A DNA stretch of 64,000 nt from Phlebotomus papatasi (taxonomy: Eukaryota; Arthropoda; Insecta; Diptera; Psychodidae). Numbering within the stretch: position 1 is the stretch's first letter; the number at the start of each line of letters is the position of its first letter. This document shows positions 31,763 to 43,800 of the stretch, one piece after another. Both the position numbers and the translations under genes were made by a program. A model generated the notes under the pieces. The model worked only from the letters and a program-made list of their open reading frames with translations. It had not been told where the DNA came from and ran no database searches. The DNA is taken from contig NC_077222.1 in assembly GCF_024763615.1 (NCBI RefSeq), positions 40,920,001 through 40,984,000 on the forward strand, written 5' to 3'.

Positions 31763-33505
31763 GGTGAGATTCTTAATAATCTCACCTACTATAATCCTAA
31801 CAAAATTTCATGTCGTCCGATCGAGCTCAAACTTGACCAAAATGTGTTTCAGCACTTCCTGATCACGAATATATATGTGGCTAATTTACGTTCCCGGCCG
31901 GCCGGCCGTTCTTTGGAGCTTAAATGCTCCTAAACTAAAAAAGATATCGACTTGCGGTTTTCGGCAAAGGTTATATATCGGGTGAAAATTGCAACTTGGT
32001 GCATTGACCCCCCACCCCCCATCCCTCCTTCCGCCATTTTGAATACCCCCTTTTTTTGTTTTCTCAATGGCTCCGCCCCTATGGCATCGAGCGGGCTCAA
32101 ATTTTAGTATGTTATAGCTGGGCCTTAGGGCTTTCCATCAATACCAAACTTAAGGTCACACGACCCCCCTGACCCTAGCTATAAGGGTCCAAAAAAAATT
32201 TCTTAAAATGGCTATAACTCCGGTTCTAATTGTCAGAATTTAAAAAGTGAGGGCTTTTTGGAAAGCTCTCATGAAATGCCACTTCCCCTTCTAACATGAT
32301 AAGTTCATAAAACCACCGCTAGGGGCGCTATTTTTAAAAAGAAGATTTTTCAATTTTCTAAAATAACTCAAAAATTCCATTGTGCATCGGGCTGAAATTT
32401 TAGTACGTTGTAGCCCTTGATTATACCTATCAAACAAAAAAAAACTTAAGTTGATCTATAACCCCTGACCCCAGCTATAAGGGGTCAAAGTTCGAACATT
32501 GACCGGCCTCTATCTCCGGTTCTAATTAACATAGCGACCTAAATTTTACCTTTTTGGTTTCGTCTCGATGAGCACTTTCAGATGGAAATTCAAAAATTCA
32601 CCACAGGTGGCGCTGCGATAGCGTCAAAATTCATCGAAATTCAAACTAATTTTTCTCAGAAACGGCATTGTGCAATCAAATTTTAGTATGTTGTAGTCCA
32701 GTCTAGGACGTTTCCAAAATGGTGCGTATTTGCACTGTGGTTTCAATAGAACCGGAGATATGATGGTGACTTTTTGAATTTCCATCTGAAAGTACTCATC
32801 GAGACGAACCCAAAAACCCAAAATTTAGGACAAAATGTTAATTAGAACCGGAGATAGAGGCCGGTCAATTTTCGAACTTTGACCCTTTATAGCTCGGGTC
32901 AGGGGTTATGGATCGACTTAAGTATTTTTTTGTTTGATAGGTATAATCTGCGGCTACAACATACTAAAATTTCAGCCCGATGCACAAAGGAATTTTTGAG
33001 TTATTTAACTTAGAAAATTTCTAAAATCTTTTTAAAAATAGCGCCCCTAGCGGTGGTTTTATGAACTTATCATGTTAGAAGGGGAAGTGGCATTTGACGA
33101 GAGCTTTCCAAAACGCTCTCATTTTTTTTAAATTCTGACAATTAGAGCCGGAGTTATGGTCATTGGGGGTCCGTGGTGCAATTGGCAAGAGCTTTCAGCT
33201 CTTGGGCGGTGTGACCCTCGGCTCGACTGTCACAGTTGTGAGTTCGAGTCCCGCCCGGTGCAAATGATTGAAGCGTCGAATGGACATTTTCACGAAACAT
33301 TGCAATCTGAATAATAAACTTGTAAACTGAACAATGTACAAAATGGCAATAAGAGCCCGGTAAGTACATTGAAATAAATAAAAATAAATAAATAAAGTTA
33401 TGCCCATTTTAATACTTTTTTTGGCCCCTCTAGCTCGGGTCAGGGGGGTCGGGGGGCCTTGAGTTTGGTATTGATCGAAAGCTCTAAGGCCCAGCTATTT
33501 AGATT
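31763..33505. repeat. LR1 inverted pair (giant foldback)
   Basis: 31763-32762 is LR1 in minus orientation starting from its terminal hairpin. From about 32763 the sequence turns round and runs in plus orientation through the same modules to about 33505. The arms share several hundred bp. The right arm is interrupted by a SINE. Confidence 0.7.
33165..33396 (+). mobile_element. tRNA-derived SINE
   Basis: A tRNA-like head has an A box (TGGTGCAATTGG) and B box (GTTCGAGTCC, 33242 on), followed by an unrelated body and a tail of AAATA/AATAAATA repeats. It is flanked by GTTATGGTCATT and GTTATGCCCATT, an imperfect 12-bp target duplication, and splits an LR1 module that is continuous in other copies. 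Confidence 0.85.
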
Positions 33506-33896
33506 TGAGACCCTTAAATGACCCTCTAACAAATTTTCGCACTCTCGTCAAAGACACCCACAACGTGTCGCAAGGTGTAGTTATCACATCGAGATCTTTC
33601 TAACGAAATTTTGTCAAAACGAGTTTTATTACAAATTTGACAAAATTTTTCATATTTTACATGGAAAAACTTCAAATTTTTGTCGCATAGTGAATCGTGA
33701 TCTTTAAACACGATATATCCCCCAATTAACTTTTTAGACATAAAAATCATCGTAAAAAAAAAAGAAGAAATAAGTAAACTATTGTGAAATGAAGTAATTT
33801 TTAAGGGAAAAAAGAAAGTAAAAGCGAGAAGAATTACCAATTAATTTTAGCCAATTAATTTGCAATTAAGTTAATATTGTAAAATGCGTGGATGTA

Positions 33897-34133
33897 AGGT
33901 AAAGTACCCTTTATTCGACCGGTTCCTCTATTCGACCGGTAGATTTATTTATTCAATTTAATTATATTTGCTATAATATTTTGTGTATGATCTAACATTA
34001 ATAGGTCAATTATTCTTTAAATAATACGATTCAGTGACAAATTCATAGAAATTGATGAAATTCACCATCAAATATTCAAAAATTGACCCACCGGTCGAAT
34101 AGAGGAACCCGGTCGAGTAAGGGTACTTTACCT
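33897..34133. mobile_element. TA-target MITE with 45-bp inverted ends
   Basis: TA at both sides. Ends AGGTAAAGTACCCTTTATTC and its complement continue through GACCGGTTCCTCTATTCGAC. 237 bp, non-coding. Confidence 0.8.
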
Positions 34134-34139
34134 TATATG

Positions 34140-34807
34140 CAATGCATTTATATTTGTGTGGTATGCAAGAGAAATATTGAATATTTTGTGGATGTGATTT
34201 GCATTATTGAACACATTATTAATATAAAATAGGCTCCATAAGTTGAAATAATGAAAAGAAAAAGTAATATCGTGTAAGGATTATTTGATAAGATTCTTTA
34301 AGAATATTTTATTTCCCTCGGAGATGTTGTTAGGCTAGGCTAGAGATTCTAGTTTGTAAGCTCAACACTGAGATTTTACTCTACACGTGTAAGAACTTAA
34401 GAAAACTCCCCCAGGAAAATGTTTTTTTCTGCATAATGCAATCGATAGTGGAATTAAAAAGAATTTGAATAATGAAATGAAAAGGTGTTTTATTTTGGGA
34501 ATTTGTCTGCTGCAGCTGTTTCAGGGAATTCAAAAGCTCGAGAAATTCGAGATCTCGCGAGATTTAAGAGAAGAGTTAACGGTGGGATTTTCAAATCAGA
34601 GTAGTGGGGAAAATGTGGAGAATTTGTTCGCGGCCAACTTCACGTTGATCATGTGCAAAAATGCAGCTGTCATGTTAGTGTCAAAATGTGCTGTGCGATG
34701 ATTTCACATTTGCTGAAATTTCCGTGATTTTAGGGCGTTCGTGTTGTGAATAATGGTGGAAAATTGTAGGGTGTAGTGCCGTGAGTTTGACTCGAGTGAA
34801 ATTATCA
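34140..34807 (+). promoter_or_regulatory. upstream and 5' leader region of WDR44
   Basis: No repeat ends seen. A frame with ATG at 34477 encodes a 74-residue product with a signal-peptide-like start (MKRCFILGICLLQLFQG) and one N-F-T sequon. It ends 107 bp before the WDR44 ATG and may be chance or an upstream frame. The transcription start is not placed. Confidence 0.3.
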
Positions 34808-34887
34808 ATGTCGGATACCAGTGGGACGGACAGTTCGGAAGAATTCTTTGATGCAGAAGACAGCACGCCAAATCGCATCACAGGAAG
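34808..34887 (+). CDS. WDR44: WDR44 coding exon 1
   Basis: ATG in a good context (ATCAATG) and the donor GGAAG|GTAATG. Encodes MSDTSGTDSSEEFFDAEDS, which carries the acidic FFAT-like motif. Confidence 0.9.
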
Positions 34888-37800
34888 GTAATGAAAAAAG
34901 CCCTACATGGAGGCAATTCTCTTTTTACACTCCCGGACTTGTCTCTCTCTGTGTCACTGGTACATGCAATTAGGGACACCAGTCAATGCACTGAACAGTT
35001 GGGTGATGGTTGGACAACAACCCCAGATTTAGATAACATTTCATCGTCGGACTGATTGAATATCAGTGACGGTTCGGTTTTTTTTTCTCCAATCGCCCTT
35101 ATCAATTGACTCCGCGAGACCAAGGCACACTCTCTGATCGGTTCCCGAGTTTAGTTAGTGTTGTCTTATGGTATCCGGGAGGAGTGTTCTGTGTGCCAGA
35201 AAGTTATTCAATCGATGTTTTTCCGCAGGAAAAAATCCCCCAAGACTCATGTGAGCAGCAAAGAATTTGTGTTTCCGGAACCATCACGTCCTGCTCCCAG
35301 CAGGAAAACCCCACCAGACACCACTGCTGGCTCACGTGTCTCATCCGCCACAAATTCTTCCTCCTCGTCCACCACAGTTCAGCTGACACAGTTTCAACAA
35401 CCAGCTTCCCTCCAGGAAGTCCTCAGCACCAGCTCCTCAACGCGGGATGATGATTTCGTCAAGTCCAAACCCCAAGGAGTAAGTCCAACCTGAATTTTCT
35501 CAACCCCCAAAATCATTTCTCTCTCTCTCTGTAATATCTTGGTCAATTCCGCATTTACCAAATTTGTCTGTCTCGCCCAAAATCCACCGAAAAAAAAGTT
35601 ATTTCGTAAAAAAAAGAGAATTCTGTGTGTGTGCGTGTCTTTCTCAACTCTCTGTGTGCCATTTAATTTGATTCACTGATTTAAATTAATTCCTCGATTG
35701 AATCCCACCAAATGTATTTGTCTTTTTGATCTCTCACTTCAACCCGATTGATTGGCAATCAAGAAAGGCAGAATAGGTCTCTAGTGGGTGCGATTCTCTA
35801 GCATTTCACCTCGGCAATTTTGAGGCTGAAACCTTAGAGATAATCCTAATAAAAAAAAGAACGAATTCCAGCATTTTCATGCATATCCAACTATAACCAA
35901 GGTGCCTAAAAGAAATTTCGCAAAAACCTCATTAGAATAGAAATTAATGCAACGACAATAGAGAACAATATCTGTGACTGACAAAAAAAAAGAGAATCGC
36001 AAATTTAAAATAAAATACCACCGCATTCGCATAGTGATGTATTTCGAGGCAGTGTCAATCTGCCCCCAGTGTGAGTCATTGTGTGACCATATAAAATACA
36101 CAAAGAGAAGAATTGTGCAGAAAAATAGAGCAAAAATTTTCTGGACGCGGCGGCGGTGGTTAATAGTCGTCTATATATCGCTGTTCTTGCGAAATTTCCA
36201 ATTGAAATTTCTGTTGTTTTGCTCGTGATTCTCTCACTCTCACCCAACAATCGACAGTGGAGTACGGTTTGGGATTAGTGCTTGGTGCTGATGCATGATC
36301 GTTTATCAAAATAATTTACTCATTTTTCCCTTGAATTTGCTGGTGTTTCGGTGACTGAATGTTTTTGTTTGATTACGAAAGCGAAGCAAATTCTTTTTCG
36401 ACACACATACATTTGCAAAGGAAAATATTAGGTACGGTCTTTTATCCCTTTGAATGGCAGAAAATATGACATAATTAGTAATTTGCCTCTATTTTTTTTT
36501 AATCTCAAATAAATTTAGCAATATTTGTTGAAGAAAAACGATCGGACGGTATGCCATGTGTACAACAGCTTTTATTTTGTAAACATATGTTTTCGAAACT
36601 GCTTATAGGAGTGAGTGAGATGAATAGATTTAGATTTCATTCACTCTCACTGAAATGTCAAAAATACATTTACAAAAAAGGGGTGCATTGGACATAAATC
36701 TAGTTATCCCGCTCACTCTAAACATGCTTTTGACATTTCAGTAACAGTGAGTGCGGTCTAATGTAGTCATCTCGCTCACTCTCATTGATAGTTTCGAAAA
36801 CATAGAATATATATGTTTATGTTTCCAACACAAAAAAATATTGTGCTTTGGTCATTATGCCCAGCGCACAATAACTTTTGTTTGTAAACATGTTTTCAAA
36901 ATTTTCTATAAGTGTGAGCGAGATGACTAGATCTAGATCTCACTCACTCTCATTGAAATGTCAAAAACATATTTACAAACAAAAGCTGTTGTGCGCTGAG
37001 CATTATGCCTAATGGCCGACGCACAATAACTTTTGTTTGTAAACATGATTTCAAAATTTCCAATGGGAGAGAGCGAGATGACTTGATATACATTTCATTC
37101 ACTCTCATAGAAAATTTTGAAAACATGTTTACAAACAAAAGTTATTGTGCGCTTGGCTTAACGCACAATAATATTTGTTTCACAATCATTTTTCCGAACT
37201 GCCTATGACAATGAGCAAGATGACGAGTTTCCGATCAGCCTAACTGAAATGTCAAAAATATGTTTTCGTCAAATAATGTTATGTCACTAAGTATATTTGC
37301 ATTTTTAACTGAAAATTATGTTTGTAAATCACACTGAATACAATTTATTATCTCAAAATTTAGAAAAAAAACAGCATGTTTTTTCTCTTTTTTTTCAACA
37401 TAAAGAGAATTTAATTCTTTCAAGAAGTACAATATTCAAACTACAATGGGACCGCGATAGAGTCAACAGCTATTTTTTTTTTACTCTACGGACTTCGATA
37501 TTGTCAACTTGAACCCAAATTGACTCTGATAGAGTCCAAACTCCAATAGAATGAACGAATTCAATAGTGTCAACACGCTAGGAAATGCAGGAAATAATTA
37601 GTTGACTCTATCGAGATCCGACTGTATATTTCCTGAAATTTTAATTCAGCCTCTGGGACTTGATTTTGAAAAAAGAAATATAGTTTCGATAGACAAGATT
37701 TCTCGGAATTTGTTCATTTGAAATCCAAAAACCAAATATTTGTTTTGGATTTCAAATGAACCAATTTCGAGAAATCTTGTCCAGCGTAAAGTATGTTTTT

Positions 37801-40800
37801 CTCTAAAAAAAATCCAAAAATCAGGCCTCAATGGCAGAATTTTTAAAATTTTTAAATGAAAATTTTAGAAAATATATAGTTTGAAATGTATATACTTTTA
37901 TATGTCTAACGGCGTTATCACACTTGCACATTAAAATTTTAATGTGATTCACATTATTTGTCGCTTGTGAGCGTCCAAATATGTTATTTGTGCCTTTGAG
38001 TCACTTAATATTTGGGGTTTTTCTGTTTATTGATAAAGAAGTGGACTTGGCCTGCAAAAATAAGTTTAAATTTACCTAAACCATAAATATTTTTCATATT
38101 AAAAAATTAAAGAGAAAATCGCATTAATTTTTCGCATTAATGCTATAAATCAATTTATATCAAATTTTGCGGGCCAAGTCTAACTTTTTATCAACAAATA
38201 GATCAAATTTTGAATATAAAATGATTCAAACACACAAATTACACATTTGGACTCTCACCAGCGACAATTAATGTGAATCATATTAAAATTTTAATGTGCA
38301 GGTGTGATAACACAGTAAGAGCTTGGATTAATTAAATTTTTTTTTATTATGCTGGAAAAATTAAAGAAAATATTATATTTTTTTAGTCTTTGACCTACAT
38401 AACCCCTTAATGCTAAAATATTTCTTATGATTTGAAGGAGATTCTAACCCAGTCACTTCAACCTTAGAACGAGCGTTCTAGCTCTTAACCCATTAACATT
38501 TTTTGTTTTTTTCTTTTTTTTTAAATTTGTCCTTATAATCCAATCCTAAACAGCAATTTTCTAAAAAAAATCGTGCCTGATTAGGAATTAGAGGAGTTAA
38601 GCCAAATGGCTAAGTCTTTGGTCTGAAGCCCGTATTAGGGACAGTAAGAAATAAATCAGTTCATCAGAATCGGAGATATATAGGAACCCAAGTATCAAAA
38701 AACGGCAAAAACGGTTTTGACTAGAATCCAGGCGCAAAATCCAAATGAAATCAAAATGATAAGTATTTTCGTAAATCATTTGACCCTAGTAATAGAAAAA
38801 ACAGCATGAGAACCCAGGGACAAAAAAAGTTCAGAATTGTTGCACAGTGAAATGATTTTTTTTTAAAGAAAATTTCCCCTATCATTGTAGTTGAAAACGC
38901 CAATTTCTTTTCTTGAAAAGGCAATTTTTGATGAAAATTACTTCCAATGTGTAGAGAGGCCGTAACGAAATTATTAAAAAAAGGCTAAACATTTTAATAT
39001 TTTTCATTCTTCTTCGAATCCGTTCAACCCTAGACATTCAAGTACCCATCTTTTCGAAATATGTGGTGAAACTTTTAAAAATGTCGGTATATTTTACATG
39101 AATATGTCATTCGGTTTGTTATGGGGGGAAGTGAGATACTTTGAATTGGGGCACCTATTAATGTAGGACTCGTAATTTAGCTTCAGAATTATAATGCCAA
39201 ATATTATCAGGATAAGGTCCAGTTCCATTTTAAAATAGAAGAAAAGAGAAGTGCCCCAATTCAAAGGTAACCCACTTCTCCCTATTTGTCCCAGGCTCCC
39301 TTAATGTTTTTGGACTAAAACCCGATTGGAGAAATCTCTAAACTTTGTGATGTATATAAAACCACGGATATTTTCCAGGAAATATTAGATGGAAAGTTGA
39401 CGTGTTTATACCAAAAAGTTAAACATCTGTTTACTTGTTATCCTTATTATGATTCTTTATTTATATATGTAAAAAGTGAAAATTAGCTGAGTTACAAAGC
39501 ATTAATTAAGTACCACATAAAGTTGATAAATGTATCGCTTAATTAAATTAGCTCAGTATAAAATAAATGGTTAATTAGATAATTTTACACAAAATATACT
39601 AACTTGCCCAATTTTCAATTAAAGTGAGTCAAAATTACTAATTTCTAAATTTTTTTTTGTAATGTATTTATTTCAAGTTTAATATTTTCATATAAGGCGC
39701 TTTTCTTGAGACATACTCTAATAATTATTGTTATACAATTTCGAAAAAAAAAAAAAAAAATGTAATGCATCCAGTAAAGTAGGTTTCCTTTCACTAATTT
39801 GCCTCTAATAGTATTCAATGTTGTATAAATTCATATGGAGAATGTGATAAGACTGTATAAGAATCTATTTGTTCCATAAATATTTGATTTTGAGAATGAA
39901 AGTGTATATCAAAATGTGTGTTGATAAACAATCCCTTCGATTTTTCTTTTTTTTTTGGGGGGTGAATAAACCCCAAAAGTGTCTGTCTTTCTTGTCTGGA
40001 TTGAGTTAATTTTTCCAATACAGAAAGCACACACAGTTTTTATTACACTACTGGAATTTTCAGAGGCACATGAACGATAAATTAAAATTTACCTGACATT
40101 CTCCGAGCCGGACCATTAATGAAGAATTTGCTTTCACTGACCGTATGCGGGAATTATTTTTGGTATTGGTCATGGCAATAGTATTTTCAAGAGCTCTGTG
40201 AAATGTGAATTGAATTTATGCTGCAAATTGTAGATAATCCAATGAAATATTAGTGGAAATGGCATCGTTAGTCATCGGTAGTGCTTTATCAGGAGGCAAA
40301 AAGAATAGAAAGAGAGATAGGAGAAAGAGCAGAGAAATAATCTGAAAGAACGAACGTAAAGGCTATAAATTTCGCAATTTTATTTTTAGATAAGTGAATT
40401 CTTCTCAAGGTTCTTTTGCTGGGCTATTAATGAAAATTTTTCTTTGATTGATAAATTTGTTATTGTTGGGAGAGAGAATCAAAAAGACAATTTCCTGCAT
40501 GTTTTTTTTTAATCTTTATTTTTACTATTGAAGTTTTGGTCTCTTGTTTTTTTTTTTATTTAATTCCAATTTGAGAAAAGACAATTTGCAAAGGAATTTA
40601 GGGAAATGAGAGGTAAATGGTGAGAGAGAATATTTGTTGTATATGTTTATTTGATGAGATTTTATAAAAATAATAATTTATCTTATTAATTTGCTATGTT
40701 CTTTGTTTTTTTTTTCTTGTAAAACATATTCTCAATTAATGAAATTACCATAATTTTGTATTAGTTTGGTAGACAACGCTTCCGTGAGTTGCGCCAGTGC

Positions 40801-43800
40801 ATGCAATACGACGAAGATGAAAATCCTGGCAACACTCTGACGCCAGATTCACAGGTACAGGATTTGAAGTTATTTTTCTTTTTTTTCAGCTATCTAATCC
40901 GCATGGTGTTTTCTCTTAATTAAACTATTTATCATGTTGTTTTTAGAGTTTCTTAACCAGTTTTTCTCTTCGTTCTTTTTTGTGATTTTGTTGTGTGTGT
41001 ATATACATGTTTTCTGGGTGATTTTGCATGAGATTTTTCCTCGTTTGTTTTGATATTACCTAGAGATGAAATGAAAAGCAAAAGAGACACACAATCACTT
41101 TGAAAACATTTTGTATGCAATTTTTATGGAGCAGACTTGCATTTAGAGTGCATTATGCACGTAAAAAAAAATAGAAGAAGAAGAAAGATATAGTAAGAAA
41201 AGAAATGCATTTGAAGTGAAAAATGAGTAGAAAGTTTTTTCTTCTTTTCCCTATTGATAGTCATGAGAAGAGAATTTCTTCTGATGATCATCTCTCCCCA
41301 TTTTATTTATTTTTTATTTTTTTTGTTCCATCCAACTGAGCGCCGAGATGCTCGACAAATAAAAAATTAACATTGATTTATTAACATGTTTTGCCTTTCT
41401 GCCATCTCTTTCTCGGGGCGGGGGTACCATTTGGAAATGATCCACCATACAGAATAGTTCAGTTGAAGGTGTCTTCCCAACACCGAGACCATCTCATCCA
41501 TTTCGGATCATCGAGCATGACACAGTGAGTGTTCAGAGTATGACTTCATTGGGACGTGTTGGACGCATCTTGGCCGGAAGCATTGATCCATCAGGTGAAT
41601 ATATTCCCCCTCAACAAAAAAAAGTCCAATTTCTCTTTCACCAAATAGTCCAAGATCTTGCTGTGAATATCATCAGTTTGCAATGCGATCCACCAGAGTG
41701 AAGATGATCAGTGAAAGTGTTATATTTATGGATCATCATAAAAACATGATACAAGTTATCTTTTAGAGGATAGTGTGTGGAGTTTTTTTTTCTCAAAGAG
41801 AGACACTATACTCAAAATAAAATCCCAATCTGACGATGATCACACAAAAATTGCCTGACTCATTGAGAATTTCTGATGAAAAGTGAGACACTTGTCCAAA
41901 TTTGGGTAATTTTTCCTGATGCTGTGATTTCATGCTGAGAAATAAATCAATATTTGACAAAGTGATATTTATACGCTTGTGACACTTCCTTTTCGATATA
42001 TCAACACGAACACTTATTTGCATAATTTATTCAAAATTGGAATAAAAGTTGTATAAGAAAAGGCCAATGGTGTGTATATTTTGGTGGAAGTATTGCACAA
42101 AGAAAATCATAGAATATATTTAGATGACCGTTTCTTTGTTAGGCGTATTTTTTTTTATAATAATAAAATGCGATTGGGGAGTGATTTGAGCAGAAGCTCT
42201 TTTATAGAAATAAGCTATGATTTTTTTTAATGCGGGTAATTTCAATTTGAATGATTCCAGGCATTCCAGGGTTCAAAGTGTTCAAAATCTTTTTAAAAAA
42301 TATTTATGAAGTTTGATTGTTCATTTTGAAGGCTAGAGACCAAATGATTAGGGATAGCGATGCTATTTTTTTGAGGGAACCCCATAAGTCAGTTTTGAGA
42401 TTGACATTATAAATTGTGTGTGATAAATTGATATAATTTTCAAAAAAAAAAAACTTAACATTATTAAAACAAATATATTATTTATCTGAATCATCTAAAT
42501 AGGCCATTAAAATAAAAATGAAACAGTGCACATATTGAAGCTATTGAAGGTATTATTTTACGAAAGATGTGAATAAAATTGTTGATAAAATTAATTTTAG
42601 TAAAAAGGGCTGAATGGACCCATTCAGATTAATGAGTTCTTATCGGAACCTGTCGTATTTTGTTGTGTTACCACGGTGTGCATTGAAATTCTACATTAAA
42701 ATTTTGTGACGAATGGCTTATTGAAAGTTCTAGAACTGTCTAAAAAAAAACTTTTCAATCAGTCACGATAAATATTAATTATTTATTCTTATTAGCTTAA
42801 TTTAAATAGTATGTTTTTCTATTGTGAAAAGTCCGGTAAAATGTAAATATTAAACGGTCACTCGTGTCAACAACTCTGCTAATTGAATGCAAGAAAAAGG
42901 ACAGATAATCCTAACCGGCTTATGTAGGTGAGATTCTTAATGTGAGCTAACTCGGAATGCACGCAAATTCGATTTAGAGCTGAAGTTGGGGTACGCCATT
43001 CAGTTATCTTGAATCAAATTCGTGAAATTATACAAATTTTGTATTTAAACCAAAATATCAAAGATTTGGATGGAGTGACAGAAAAGTGATATATGGGTGA
43101 AATATAGACCAGAATGTTCTCTATAATTTTGCCGTAGAACATGATCTCTTCAATTACTCAGAAGCCGAGATAATCGAGGTTATTTGTTTCTGAATTCGTT
43201 TTTTCGACCAGATCGCCCCAAGTGTTCATTTGGTGAACTTCAACTATATGAAAGAATTGTTGTATTTTGTGAGACTTTCCATTTAAAGTAAGTGATTTCA
43301 AAGCGTTATTATGGGAAAAGTCAATTTTTTCACACTTAAACGGCAAAATAGGAGTGATAGCGTAGTCTGAGCCAAAAATGATGTATGGACAAAATGTAGA
43401 CACAAATGTCATCTACAATTATGTCGAAGTAATCATCAAAATCGGTTTAGCGACAGTCAAGATAATTGAGGTTATGTAATATTGAAATTGGTTTTTCGAC
43501 TGTAGCGCCCCTGGTATTGGTCCCGCGAAGTTCATATAATCTAGAAAGTTGTAGCATTTGGTGAGATCTTTCGTTTAAACCCTCACTCATCAAAATCGGT
43601 CAAATAGAACCGGAGATATGATTTTTTGAATTTCGTGAACTTTGACCCCTCATATCTCCGGTTCTATTATAACCACAGCGCACTTATGCCACTTTTTGGA
43701 AACGTCCTAGACAAGCCCCCTCGTAAACAAGAATAAAATGGAACATTTTTTGATATCGCTGTCTCCCAAACAAACCGATTTCGGACGTACTTGGGAGAAA

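Noticed and set aside
33165..33265. functional tRNA gene
   Set aside because: The A and B boxes are present, but a body, an AAATA tail and target duplications follow, so it is a SINE head and not a tRNA gene.
36560..37290. CRISPR-like array
   Set aside because: Units are themselves palindromic transposons of varying divergence with no unique spacers of constant size, and the genome is eukaryotic.
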